DNA from: Pseudomonas fragi
Lineage (GTDB): Bacteria; Pseudomonadota; Gammaproteobacteria; Pseudomonadales; Pseudomonadaceae
Direction of reading: 5' to 3'
Length of the DNA: 64,000 nucleotides
Assembly: GCF_025426255.1 (NCBI RefSeq)
Contig: NZ_CP104861.1
Span: forward strand, 4,092,001-4,156,000
This document shows positions 54,067 through 63,080 of the stretch, in pieces. The position numbers were made by a program, and so were the translations under genes. Within the stretch, counting starts at the first letter, position 1, and each line of letters starts with the position of its first letter. The notes beneath the pieces were generated by a model that saw only the letters and a list, made by a program, of their open reading frames with translations, was not told the DNA's origin and did no database searches.

Positions 54067-54783
54067 CTATAGAGCGGCCAGCACCAAGTGCATGTAGCGC
54101 GTAAGAATAGCCAGCCGGTCGTTATCCGCCTCAGGCTGCGCGCCATCAAGTAGGGCCTGATACTCCATCCGACCGATAATCGCCGTCAAGACTTTGGCAT
54201 CCTGCTGAGGTTGCCTGGAGCCTAGCACTTCGAAGATCTGGCCGGCGCCCTGCAGGAAAATCTGCTGATGCGAACGTACCAGCACCGCCAGCCGTGGGTT
54301 GAACAGTGCCGCCTGATGAAAAGCCTGCTCGGCCATCAGATGCTCGCGACGGGTAAGCATTTGATGCTGAAGATAATCAGCGGTCATCTCGGCGATTTCA
54401 TCCGCCAGTACGGCACGGGCCCGTTGGCTGCCATCGCCCTTGGCCACCAGGTAGCGCAACTTGCCTTCGGTGCTTTGCCAAAGCTTGGCCATGAACGCAG
54501 CACTGCGCTCCACGTACTGAGCGAAGGTGTCATTGAGCAGGTCGTCAATGTCCTTGAAGTAGTAGGTGGTTGCCGACAGTGGCACCCCGGCCTCTGCGGC
54601 CACAGCCCGATGCCGTACCCCGCGCACACCGTCGCGGACCACAATGCGCATGGCGGCATCGAGGATCAGTTGGCGGCGCTGCTCGCTGCCATGCCGGCTG
54701 GCCTTGCGGCCTTGGTATTGAACACTTTCAGCTACTGCCACGGCGACATTTGCGGCGCCTTCCGGAGACACGACAAGGTTCAC
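54067..54783 (-). CDS. TetR-family transcriptional regulator
   Basis: A 238-residue regulator with the helix-turn-helix at about residues 37-82 (RRQLILDAAMRIVVRDGVRG, then AAEAGVPLSATTYYFKD). The N-terminal 30 residues are an extra poorly structured extension. The target is unknown; the lipoprotein downstream is the first candidate. Two REP elements separate its start from lysS. Confidence 0.85.
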   Translation of the reverse strand: MNLVVSPEGAANVAVAVAESVQYQGRKASRHGSEQRRQLILDAAMRIVVRDGVRGVRHRAVAAEAGVPLSATTYYFKDIDDLLNDTFAQYVERSAAFMAKLWQSTEGKLRYLVAKGDGSQRARAVLADEIAEMTADYLQHQMLTRREHLMAEQAFHQAALFNPRLAVLVRSHQQIFLQGAGQIFEVLGSRQPQQDAKVLTAIIGRMEYQALLDGAQPEADNDRLAILTRYMHLVLAAL

Positions 54784-54844
54784 GATAAATTCCTTTTAAC
54801 GTTGATTAACACTCTGTAGATACTCTGTTCCAGGTCAAGCCCCA

Positions 54845-54895
54845 GTGGGAGCGAGCCTGCTCGCGAATGATCTTCGCGAGCAGGCTCGCTCCCAC
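54845..54895. repeat. Perfect REP hairpin, family B
   Basis: The 23-bp arms GTGGGAGCGAGCCTGCTCG... (54845-54867) and their exact inverse (54873-54895) surround a 5-nt centre. It is the most perfect copy in the window. Confidence 0.95.
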
Positions 54896-54910
54896 GCTTG
54901 AAGTATCTCT

Positions 54911-54972
54911 GCCGCTGCCGAAGGCTGCCATGGGTTGGGTCTGCGGCCCTTGTCGCAGCCTTCGGCAGCGGC
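54911..54972. repeat. Compact inverted repeat related to family A
   Basis: GCCGCTGCCGAAGGCTGC (54911-54928) is exactly inverted at 54955-54972, with a 26-bp spacer. It shares the CTGCCGAAGGCTGC core of family A and lies 15 bp after a family B copy. Confidence 0.9.
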
Positions 54973-54994
54973 TGCAGGACCCTACATCCCGGGC

Positions 54995-55029
54995 AATAAA
55001 AAGCCGCCTCAAATCGGCGGCTTTTTATT
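54995..55029 (-). terminator. Rho-independent terminator after lysS
   Basis: AATAAAAAGCCGCC (54995-55008) and GGCGGCTTTTTATT (55016-55029) are exact inverses with a 7-nt loop, followed on the minus strand by the T-rich arm. It lies 8 bp after the lysS stop. Confidence 0.9.
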
Positions 55030-55037
55030 CTGGTGCG

Positions 55038-56540
55038 TTACGCTTGTGGGCGCATGTGCGGGAACAGGATCACGTCACGAATCGACGGTGAGTTGGTCAA
55101 TAACATCACCAGACGGTCGATACCGATACCTTCACCGGCAGTCGGCGGCATGCCGTATTCCAGGGCACGTACGAAGTCTGCATCGTAGTGCATGGCTTCG
55201 TCGTCGCCTGCGTCTTTATCCGCGACCTGAGCCATAAAGCGCTCAGCCTGATCTTCAGCATCGTTGAGCTCGGAGTAGGCGTTGGCGATTTCACGACCAC
55301 CGATAAACAGCTCAAAACGGTCAGTGACGTTCGGGTTTTCGTCGTTACGACGAGCCAGCGGCGACACTTCGAACGGGTACTCGGTGATGAAGTGCGGCTG
55401 TTCCAGCTTGTGCTCGACCAGTTCTTCGAAAATCATCACTTGCAGCTTGCCCAGACCTTCAAAGCCCAGCACCTTGGCGCCAGCTTTTTTGGCGATGGCG
55501 CGAGCCTTGTCGATGTCGTTCAGGTCGTCAGCGGTCAGCTCGGGGTTGTACTTGAGGATCGAGTCGAACACCGACAGACGTACAAATGGTTCGCCGAAGT
55601 GGAACACTTTGTCGCCGTACGGCACGTCAGTAGTGCCCAGAACCAGCTGCGCCAGTTCACGGAACAACTCTTCGGTCAGGTCCATGTTGTCTTCGTAGTC
55701 GGCGTAAGCCTGATAGAACTCCAACATGGTGAATTCAGGGTTGTGACGAGTCGAAACGCCTTCGTTACGGAAGTTGCGGTTGATCTCGAACACCTTTTCA
55801 AAACCGCCTACCACCAGACGCTTGAGGAACAGTTCCGGCGCGATGCGCAGGTACATGTCCATGTCGAGAGCGTTGTGATGGGTTTCGAATGGCTTGGCCG
55901 CCGCGCCGCCCGGGATGGTTTGCAGCATCGGCGTTTCCACTTCAAGGAAGTCGCGCGCCATCAGGAAGCTGCGGATGTGGGCGATGACTTGCGAACGCAC
56001 ACGGAAAGTGTGACGCACGTCTTCGTTGACGATCAGGTCAACGTAACGCTGGCGATAGCGCTGCTCGGTGTCGGTCAGGCCGTGGTGCTTGTCCGGCAGC
56101 GGGCGCAGGGATTTGGTCAGCAGGCGCACGTCGGTCATTTCAACGTACAGGTCGCCTTTGCCGGAACGGGCCAGGGTGCCAACAGCAGCGATGATGTCGC
56201 CCAGGTCCCAGGTTTTCACAGCGGCCAGGGTTTCTTCCGGCAGGGTCTTGCGGTTGACGTAGACCTGGATGCGACCGGTCATGTCCTGGATCACCATGAA
56301 CGAGCCACGGTTAAGCATGATGCGACCAGCAACCTTGACCGGGATGGCGGCTTCGGCCAGCTCTTCCTTGGTCGCTTGCGCGTACTTCTTCTGCAGGTCG
56401 GCGCAGTAGTTGTCACGGCGGAAGTCATTCGGGAAGGCATTACCCTTGGTGCGCTCGGCTGCAAGTTTTTCCTTGCGCAGGGCGATCAGGGCGTTTTCTT
56501 CCTGTTGCAGGTCTTGCGGATCGAGTTGTTGGTCGCTCAT
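55038..56540 (-). CDS. lysS: Lysyl-tRNA synthetase (class II)
   Basis: LysS charges tRNA-Lys. It has an N-terminal OB-fold domain (about 65-150, AGRIMLNRGSFMVIQDMTG) and a class II core: motif 1 around FLEVETPMLQ, motif 2 FRNEGVSTRHNPEFTMLE, motif 3 GIGIDRLVMLLTNSPSIRD. It has 500 residues. It is downstream of prfB, the same pairing as prfB-lysS in E. coli. Confidence 0.97.
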   Translation of the reverse strand: MSDQQLDPQDLQQEENALIALRKEKLAAERTKGNAFPNDFRRDNYCADLQKKYAQATKEELAEAAIPVKVAGRIMLNRGSFMVIQDMTGRIQVYVNRKTLPEETLAAVKTWDLGDIIAAVGTLARSGKGDLYVEMTDVRLLTKSLRPLPDKHHGLTDTEQRYRQRYVDLIVNEDVRHTFRVRSQVIAHIRSFLMARDFLEVETPMLQTIPGGAAAKPFETHHNALDMDMYLRIAPELFLKRLVVGGFEKVFEINRNFRNEGVSTRHNPEFTMLEFYQAYADYEDNMDLTEELFRELAQLVLGTTDVPYGDKVFHFGEPFVRLSVFDSILKYNPELTADDLNDIDKARAIAKKAGAKVLGFEGLGKLQVMIFEELVEHKLEQPHFITEYPFEVSPLARRNDENPNVTDRFELFIGGREIANAYSELNDAEDQAERFMAQVADKDAGDDEAMHYDADFVRALEYGMPPTAGEGIGIDRLVMLLTNSPSIRDVILFPHMRPQA

Positions 56541-56656
56541 GTCTTAAAAAATTCCATCACAGGTTCGTTACCCCCACCTTGCGGCGGGGGGAAGCGGGCT
56601 TTAGCACGCCTTTTGGGCATCGCACTGGCTTCGCACTTTACGGTTGGTCGCTCGAC

Positions 56657-57752
56657 TTACAGCCCTTGTTTCAGGCTGGCTACCAGGTACTCGTCGATAT
56701 CGCCGTCGAGCACCTTATCGCAATCACTGCGCTCGATATTGGTACGCAAATCCTTGATACGCGAGGCGTCAAGTACGTACGAGCGGATCTGATGACCCCA
56801 GCCGATATCCGACTTGGTGTCTTCCAGCGCCTGGGAAGCGGCATTACGCTTCTGGACTTCCTGCTCGTAGAGACGCGCGCGCAGCATTTTCATCGCGGTG
56901 TCTTTGTTCGCATGCTGCGAACGTTCGTTCTGGCAGCTCACCACGGTGTTGCTCGGTACGTGAGTAATACGTACGGCGGAGTCGGTGGTGTTTACGTGCT
57001 GACCACCCGCACCGGAGGAGCGATAGGTATCGATCCGCAGGTCCGAGGGGTTGATGTCGATTTCGATGTTGTCGTCGATTTCCGGCGAAACGAATACAGC
57101 CGAGAACGAGGTGTGACGACGGTTGCCCGAGTCGTACGGGCTTTTGCGGACCAGACGATGGACGCCAATTTCGGTGCGCAACCAACCAAATGCGTACTCG
57201 CCCTTGATATGTACGGTCGCGCCTTTGATCCCGGCAACGTCACCGGCAGACAGCTCCATGATGGTGGCATCGAAGCCGCGCTTGTCGGCCCAGCGCAAAT
57301 ACATCCGCAACAGGATATTGGCCCAGTCTTGCGCTTCGGTACCACCGGAGCCTGCCTGAATGTCCAGGTAAGCGTTGTTGGCGTCCATTTCACCGCGGAA
57401 CATGCGGCGGAATTCGAGTTTTTCAAGGGCTTCGCGCAGACGTTCCACCTCAGCGGCAACGTCATCTACAGCGGCCTGATCTTCTTCCTCGGCGGACATC
57501 AACAGCAGGTCTTTGGCATCGGCCAGACCGGTGTGCATCTCATCAAGGGTTTCAACGATCTGCGCCAGCAGGGAGCGCTCGCGCCCCAGCTCCTGGGCGT
57601 ACGAAGGGTTGTTCCAGACACTCGGATCTTCAAGCTCGCGATTGACTTCAGTCAGACGCTCATGCTTTTGATCGTAGTCAAAGATACCCCCGAATGGTTT
57701 CGGAGCGCTCTGACAGGTCCTTGATGCTGTTAAGGATCGGGTTGATTTCCAT
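56657..57752 (-). CDS. prfB: Peptide chain release factor 2 (programmed frameshift)
   Basis: RF2 terminates at UGA and UAA. Translation starts at the ATG at 57752 (MEINPILNSIKDLSERSETI), runs 24 codons to an in-frame TGA (57680-57678) and continues in the +1 frame at DYDQKHERL, giving 364 residues. GAGGQHVN holds the catalytic GGQ. The stop-recognition tripeptide reads SPY (57134-57142), not the SPF of E. coli, and the residue equivalent to E. coli 246 is Ser. It is followed by lysS after 116 bp. Confidence 0.97.
57677..57692 (-). promoter_or_regulatory. prfB programmed +1 frameshift site
   Basis: CGGGGGTATCTTTGAC: a Shine-Dalgarno-like GGGGG lies three bases before CTT-TGA-C. The CUU slip codon, UGA stop and following C are all conserved elements of autoregulated RF2 synthesis. 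When RF2 is scarce, the ribosome slips past the stop. Confidence 0.95.
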
Positions 57753-57873
57753 GGCTGGCGGCACTCGTAGGCGATTTTTACAAAGCCGGGGAGTATACCG
57801 TAAACCAAGCACATCAGCAGCCCGCCTGGCGGGGTTATGGGCAGGAAAATCAACACAAACCGCATCGCCCCAA

Positions 57874-57897
57874 TCGCGAGCAAGCCCGCTCCCACAG
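57874..57897. repeat. Single REP half-element, family B
   Basis: TCGCGAGCAAGCCCGCTCCC followed by ACAG, the inverse form of the family B unit, without a partner nearby. It lies upstream of prfB in the prfB/wspR gap, which otherwise (57753-58000) shows nothing I can assign. Confidence 0.8.
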
Positions 57898-57999
57898 ATG
57901 ATCCGGGGTGATAGCTTATTGACGCATTCCGTCAGCAATCTCATCTTTCCTATGGGGACAAGGTCCTGGAAGGATGTACGCGGCATTCCAATTAACACT

Positions 58000-58035
58000 A
58001 AAAACCCGTAGCCGCTGACGAGCAGCGGCTACGGG
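58000..58035 (-). terminator. Rho-independent terminator of the wsp operon
   Basis: CCCGTAGCCGCTG (58005-58017) and CAGCGGCTACGGG (58023-58035) form a perfect 13-bp stem with a 5-nt loop, followed on the minus strand by TTTTTAG. It lies 7 bp after the wspR stop. The GTAGCCGCTG arm resembles REP family A, so the terminator may be REP-derived. Confidence 0.85.
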
Positions 58036-58041
58036 AGTGGG

Positions 58042-59043
58042 TTACTCGATCCCCACCTGGTTACGCCCATTTTTCTTGGCCAGATACAGCCCCTTGTCTG
58101 CCGCCGAAATCAGCTCCCGGCAATTGCCGCCCTGTTGCGGGGTCATGGTCGCCAGGCCAATGCTGATGGTCAGGCACTGACCCGCTGTCGGCGAAATATG
58201 CGGGATGTTCATGGCTTCGACCGCCATACGCAGCTTTTCAGCTACCAGCCGGGCTCCGCCCTGCGAGGTATTGGGCAGTACGATGGCAAATTCCTCGCCA
58301 CCATAACGGGCTGGCAAGTCAGACGGTCGGCTGCTGGCATCGCGGATGGCCGAGGCCACTTTGCGCAACGCTTCGTCGCCGTCCAAATGACCAAAACTGT
58401 CGTTAAAGGACTTGAAGTAGTCGACATCGATCATCAACAACGACAACTGGGTTTGCTCGCGCATGGCGCGGCGCCACTCCAGTTCCAGATACTCATCGAA
58501 GTGCCTGCGGTTGGACAGCCCGGTCAGCCCATCGGAATTCATCAGGCGTTGCAGCACCAGATTGGTATCCAGCAACTGCTGCTGACTGACCCGCAACGCA
58601 CGGTAAGCCGCATCACGCTGCAACAGCGTCATGTAAGACCTTGAGTGATAGCGAATCCGCGCCACCAGTTCGATGTTATCCGGCAGTTTCACCAAATAAT
58701 CATTGGCCCCAGCCGAGAAAGCCGCGCTTTTAATCAGCGGATCCTCCTTGGTGGAAAGCACAATGATCGGAATATTCTGGGTCGCCGGGTGATTGCGGTA
58801 CGCGCGCACCAGGGTCAGACCGTCAAGCCCCGGCATCACCAGGTCTTGCAAAATCACCGTCGGCTTGATGCGGATGGCTTGAGCAATAGCCTGATGCGGG
58901 TCCGCACAAAAGTGAAAGTCTATATTTTGCTCAAGAGCAAGCCCACGGCGTACGGCTTCGCCGATCATTGCCTGATCGTCTACCAGCAATACCATGGCCG
59001 AGTTTTCGTCAGTTTTGACGTCGTCCAACTGCAAGTCATTCAT
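58042..59043 (-). CDS. wspR: Diguanylate cyclase response regulator WspR
   Basis: WspR makes cyclic di-GMP when phosphorylated by WspE. The receiver domain has Asp67 (LQDLVMPGLDG); after a helical linker the GGDEF domain has GGEEF at 248-252. RPSD (239-242), five residues before it, is an intact inhibitory I-site, so product inhibition is expected. It has 333 residues. It is the last gene of the operon and is followed by a terminator. Confidence 0.96.
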   Translation of the reverse strand: MNDLQLDDVKTDENSAMVLLVDDQAMIGEAVRRGLALEQNIDFHFCADPHQAIAQAIRIKPTVILQDLVMPGLDGLTLVRAYRNHPATQNIPIIVLSTKEDPLIKSAAFSAGANDYLVKLPDNIELVARIRYHSRSYMTLLQRDAAYRALRVSQQQLLDTNLVLQRLMNSDGLTGLSNRRHFDEYLELEWRRAMREQTQLSLLMIDVDYFKSFNDSFGHLDGDEALRKVASAIRDASSRPSDLPARYGGEEFAIVLPNTSQGGARLVAEKLRMAVEAMNIPHISPTAGQCLTISIGLATMTPQQGGNCRELISAADKGLYLAKKNGRNQVGIE

Positions 59044-59095
59044 GCGCGTTCACCTGAATTACAACCTTCAAGCCAGTCCTGTCGGGTTTTACCAG

Positions 59096-60106
59096 TCATT
59101 TGGCAAATTTCTCCAGCAAGCGTGGCGCAATCTTGTCCAAGGGGCGGATTTCAACCGCTGCATCGATGGCGGCCGCCGCTTTGGGCATGCCGTACACCGA
59201 ACTGCTGTACTGATCCTGGGCAATGGTAAGAAAGCCCTGCTGGCGCATAAGCTTGAGGCCTTGAGCCCCGTCACGCCCCATTCCGGTCAACAGCACACCC
59301 ACCGCATCGCCACTCCAGTGCCGGGCAACACTTTCAAAAAATACATCTATCGAAGGTCGATAAATTTCATTTACCGGCTCGGCGGTATAGGCCAGCGTGC
59401 CATTCTTCAATAGCCGGATATGGTGGTTGGTGCCCGCCAGCAGCACGGTCCCCGCCTGAGGCGCTTCACCGTCGAGGGCCAAACGAACATTGAGCCCGCA
59501 CGAGTTGCTCAGCCACTCGGCCATTCCGGCCGCAAAAACCTGATCAACATGCTGAACCAGCACGATTGCCGCTTCAAAGTTCCTCGGCAGACCTTTGAGC
59601 AAGGTTTCGAGCGCTGCCGGGCCGCCTGCCGACGAACCGATCGCCACCAACCCGCCCCGCATACCCGGGACACGAGGCTGGGCGGATACCGGTGGGACAC
59701 GCTTCTCACCCTGGCCCATCAACCAGCCGACATTGAGGATCTTGCGCAGCAAGGGCGCCGCCGCCTCCTTGGGGTTACTGCCACCCAACACCGGGGTGTC
59801 CACCACATCCAGCGCACCAAAACCCATGGCTTCAAATACGCGATGGACGTTTTGCTCGCGATCGATGGTAACGATCACAATGGCGCACGGGCTTTCGGCC
59901 ATGATCCGGCGCGTGGCTTCGACGCCATCCATCACCGGCATGATCAGGTCCATCAGAATCAGGTCCGGCGTGTTCTCGGCACACAGGCGCACTGCTTCCT
60001 CGCCATCTGCGGCGACCCAAATCACCTGATGGGCGGGCTCGAACGCCAGCGCCCGACGCAGGGCTTCAACCGCCAAGGGCATATCATTGACGATGGCGAT
60101 TCTCAT
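59096..60106 (-). CDS. wspF: CheB-like methylesterase WspF
   Basis: WspF demethylates the WspA receptor and restrains WspR; its loss gives wrinkly colonies in P. fluorescens and P. aeruginosa. The receiver domain has Asp53 (LILMDLIMPVMDG); the methylesterase domain has Ser159 (IGSSAGGP), His186 (VQHVD) and the GMGRDG aspartate. At 336 residues it is full length with no frameshift, so the pathway is not constitutively on for that reason. Its start overlaps the wspE stop by 4 bases. Confidence 0.96.
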   Translation of the reverse strand: MRIAIVNDMPLAVEALRRALAFEPAHQVIWVAADGEEAVRLCAENTPDLILMDLIMPVMDGVEATRRIMAESPCAIVIVTIDREQNVHRVFEAMGFGALDVVDTPVLGGSNPKEAAAPLLRKILNVGWLMGQGEKRVPPVSAQPRVPGMRGGLVAIGSSAGGPAALETLLKGLPRNFEAAIVLVQHVDQVFAAGMAEWLSNSCGLNVRLALDGEAPQAGTVLLAGTNHHIRLLKNGTLAYTAEPVNEIYRPSIDVFFESVARHWSGDAVGVLLTGMGRDGAQGLKLMRQQGFLTIAQDQYSSSVYGMPKAAAAIDAAVEIRPLDKIAPRLLEKFAK

Positions 60107-62397
60107 GTTTGGGCTCCTCCAATGAGTTCAACCACTGCATCGAGCAGGGCATCGTCATGGAAACTGGCTTTAGCTAGATAATAGTCGGCTCCTGCATCCA
60201 GGCCGCGCCGACGGTCTTCTTCTCGATCCTTGTAAGACACCACCATCACCGGCATCGATTGCAATCGACTGTCACGACGCAACAAAGTGACCAGTTCGAT
60301 GCCATCCATGCGCGGCATATCGATGTCGGTAATCAACAGATCGAAGTGTTCGGCACGCAAGGCATTCCAACCGTCCATGCCATCCACCGCCACAGCCACT
60401 TCATAGCCCCGGTTAAGCAGCAGCTTGCGTTGCAATTCGCGCACCGTCAGCGAGTCATCGACCACCAGAATACGTTTGCGGGTCAGTTCTGCGGTATGCC
60501 GATTACGCCGGTCGATACGCTCCAGACGTCCGGTGTTGAGTAGTTTGTCGACCGATCGCAGCATATCTTCAACATCTACGATCAATACGGGGGAACCATC
60601 GTCAAGCAAGGCCCCGGCCGCAATGTCCTGCACCTTGCCCAAGCGCGGATCGAGGGGCAATACCACCAGGGTTCGCTCACCGATAAAGCGCTCGACGGCC
60701 ACGCCATAGACCGCGTCGCGCTCGCGAATCACCACGACTTTCAGGGTTTCATCGTCACTCTGGCTGGGTTGGCGCTGCAGCAACTGGCTGGCGGCAACCA
60801 GCCCTACATGCCGGCCTTCATGCCAGAAGTGCTGGCGGCCTTCAAGTTGCACGATTTCGTCCGGTTGCAGGTCACGCATGCGCTCGATATGCGCCAGCGG
60901 GAAGGCATAGGCCTCGTCTGCGACCTCAACCACCAGGCTGCGGACCACGGACAAGGTCAGCGGTACTTCCAGATGGAAGCGGCTACCACGTTGCGCAGTG
61001 TGCTCCAGCACAATGGCTCCGCGCAGCAGGCGCACCATGTGCTGAACGGCGTCCAGCCCCACGCCACGCCCCGAAACCTCGGTCACGATGTCACGCAGGC
61101 TGAACCCCGGCAAAAACAGAAAGGTCAGCAGTTCTTCTTCGCTCAGTTGCGCCACCGTCGACTCGGTAGACAGCTGACGCTCGACGATAGTGCGGCGCAA
61201 ACGATCCAGATCAACACCGGCCCCGTCATCGCTCAGTTCAAGCACCAGCAAACCGGCCTGATGGGAGATGCGCAAGCGGATCAAACCTTCGGCAGGTTTA
61301 CCCGCAAGCAGCCGCTGCTCCGGAGTTTCGATGCCGTGATCGACGGCATTACGCAACAAATGGATCAGTGGCGCTTCAAGCTTTTCCAGTACATCGCGGT
61401 CGACCTGAGTTTTTTCGCCTTCGATTTCCAGGCGAATCTGCTTGCCCAAGGCGCGGCCCAAATCACGCACCATGCGCTCCTGCCCGACCAGGACATCGGC
61501 AAACGGGCGCATACGACAAGCCAGTGCGGTGTCGTAGAGCAATTGCGCACGCTGACCAGCCTGCCAGCAGAACTCGTCGAGCTCGGCGGTCTGCTCACTG
61601 AGCAGGCGCTGCGACTCAGTCAGAATGCGCCGGGCATCTGCCAGCGCCTCTTCGGCTTCATGACTGAGGACCATGGTCTTGAGATGTTCACTGAGCGTAT
61701 CCATTGCCCGCAGGTTGCTGCCCTGCATGCGTTTGAGGCGCTGTAACGTCACCAGGTAGGGCTTGAGACGCTGGGTTTCTACCAGCGATTTGCTGGACAA
61801 ATCGAGCAGGCTGTTCAGGCGCTGCGCCGTGACCCGCAACACCCGTTCGCCGCTTTCGGTCAGCCGCTGGGGGCGACGCATTGGCTCTGGCGTAACCTCG
61901 GGCTCGGCCTGCAATAACGGCTCAAGCAAAGGTGCGGGGGCGTGCGGCATGGGTGCCAGTAACAGTTGCGACACATCAAATTCAGGCGGTGCCACATGCG
62001 CGTTCGCTGGGTCCAGCAACCCGTTCATGAGTGTCACGTAGGCGTCAATATCTGCCGGACCGACGTTGTCACTGCCAGGCGTGGCAATGCGCATCAACAA
62101 ATCGGTGCCCTGCAACAGAGCATCTATATGCTCGGGTTGCAGGTACAAACGGCCTTCCTGGGCGCTGACCAGGCAGTCTTCCATCACATGGGAAACACTG
62201 ACCCCGGCGTCCACTCCGACTATCCGGGCTGCGCCCTTTAGCGAGTGTGCCGCACGCATGCAGGCTTCAAGCTGATCGGCCTGCGTCGGGTTGCGCTCAA
62301 GCGCCAGCAAACCGGCATTGAGCACCTGGGTTTGCGCCTCGGCCTCAAGGCTGAATAGCTCGAGCAACGAGGCGTCGCGCATTTGCTCGGGGGTCAT
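60103..62397 (-). CDS. wspE: Hybrid CheA-type histidine kinase WspE
   Basis: WspE phosphorylates WspR and WspF in response to surface contact sensed by WspA. The HPt domain has His51 (AAHSLKGAAR); the HATPase has HLLRNAVDHGIETPEQR and GRGVGLDAV; a CheW-like domain follows; and a C-terminal receiver has Asp691 (LLITDIDMPRMDG). It has 764 residues. It overlaps wspD and wspF by 4 bases each. Confidence 0.96.
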   Translation of the reverse strand: MTPEQMRDASLLELFSLEAEAQTQVLNAGLLALERNPTQADQLEACMRAAHSLKGAARIVGVDAGVSVSHVMEDCLVSAQEGRLYLQPEHIDALLQGTDLLMRIATPGSDNVGPADIDAYVTLMNGLLDPANAHVAPPEFDVSQLLLAPMPHAPAPLLEPLLQAEPEVTPEPMRRPQRLTESGERVLRVTAQRLNSLLDLSSKSLVETQRLKPYLVTLQRLKRMQGSNLRAMDTLSEHLKTMVLSHEAEEALADARRILTESQRLLSEQTAELDEFCWQAGQRAQLLYDTALACRMRPFADVLVGQERMVRDLGRALGKQIRLEIEGEKTQVDRDVLEKLEAPLIHLLRNAVDHGIETPEQRLLAGKPAEGLIRLRISHQAGLLVLELSDDGAGVDLDRLRRTIVERQLSTESTVAQLSEEELLTFLFLPGFSLRDIVTEVSGRGVGLDAVQHMVRLLRGAIVLEHTAQRGSRFHLEVPLTLSVVRSLVVEVADEAYAFPLAHIERMRDLQPDEIVQLEGRQHFWHEGRHVGLVAASQLLQRQPSQSDDETLKVVVIRERDAVYGVAVERFIGERTLVVLPLDPRLGKVQDIAAGALLDDGSPVLIVDVEDMLRSVDKLLNTGRLERIDRRNRHTAELTRKRILVVDDSLTVRELQRKLLLNRGYEVAVAVDGMDGWNALRAEHFDLLITDIDMPRMDGIELVTLLRRDSRLQSMPVMVVSYKDREEDRRRGLDAGADYYLAKASFHDDALLDAVVELIGGAQT

Positions 62398-63080
62398 GTG
62401 AGGCTCCGGGTGATTGCGCTCAAAAGTTGCTCTTCATCCAACAAGCGCAGGCTGCGGGTTTTCCACTGCAGCACACCCTGGGTGTATTTGGCGCTGGCAT
62501 GCTCGCCTGAACTCGACGCCGCTTTTAATTCATGCTCGGCGATGTTGTGAATACCATCCACCTCATCCACCGGCAGTACCACCGCCCCGCCGTGAGCCGC
62601 CACAATCAGCATGCGCGGCATGATCCGCAGCGATGTTGCGCCAGGCACCGAGGGGTCCAGCCCCAGCAGTTCGACCAGCGACAGGCACGGCACCAATGTG
62701 CCGCGCACATTGGCCACACCGCGCAAAGCCCTGGAGCGCTGATGCGGCAAGGAGTGAATCGACTGCATTTGTGCGACTTCATCCAGGCAGCGCGTGGCCA
62801 GCCCCAGCCACTCGTCACCCAAACGAAAAATCACCAGCGAGCACGTAGCGACTTTTTCTTCATGCGCCTGTGGTGCATAGAGTTCCTGATGTTCCTGTTC
62901 AAATGAGTAACGATCCAGCAAACGGGTCGCGGCACTCGAATAGACGGCGCAGTTACGGCAATGAATATGCTGCTCCAGCAACGGGCAGCTCTTGTCACCG
63001 TAGATACCAATACGGTTCCAGCAGTCATCAATGTCTTGTGCTTCGGAGTGAATCAAGTTCTGGGCTGCTAAAGCGCTCAT
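62394..63080 (-). CDS. wspD: CheW-like scaffold protein WspD
   Basis: WspD couples the WspA receptor to the WspE kinase. The 228-residue protein has an N-terminal Cys-containing region (CPLLEQHIHCRNCAVY) before a CheW domain (about 80-220; VANVRGTLVPCLSLVELLG and VLPVDEVDGIHNI). The N-terminal cysteine cluster (WNR...CPL...HCRNC) could bind a metal. It overlaps wspC by the TAATG junction. Confidence 0.93.
   Translation of the reverse strand: MSALAAQNLIHSEAQDIDDCWNRIGIYGDKSCPLLEQHIHCRNCAVYSSAATRLLDRYSFEQEHQELYAPQAHEEKVATCSLVIFRLGDEWLGLATRCLDEVAQMQSIHSLPHQRSRALRGVANVRGTLVPCLSLVELLGLDPSVPGATSLRIMPRMLIVAAHGGAVVLPVDEVDGIHNIAEHELKAASSSGEHASAKYTQGVLQWKTRSLRLLDEEQLLSAITRSLT

Noticed and set aside
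55188..56792. 534-codon plus-strand reading frame opposite lysS
   Set aside because: Shadow of lysS; no start signal and no recognised motif.
56657..57895. prfB as a frameshifted pseudogene or as a single long frame from 57895
   Set aside because: The canonical RF2 slip site and correct 24-codon lead frame are present, so it is programmed frameshifting.
57753..58000. Possible small gene or RNA in the prfB/wspR gap
   Set aside because: Apart from a half REP and the wsp terminator I found no start signal, conserved fold or reading frame with family character.
59096..60106. Inactivating wspF mutation of the wrinkly-spreader type
   Set aside because: The frame is full length with all catalytic residues in place.
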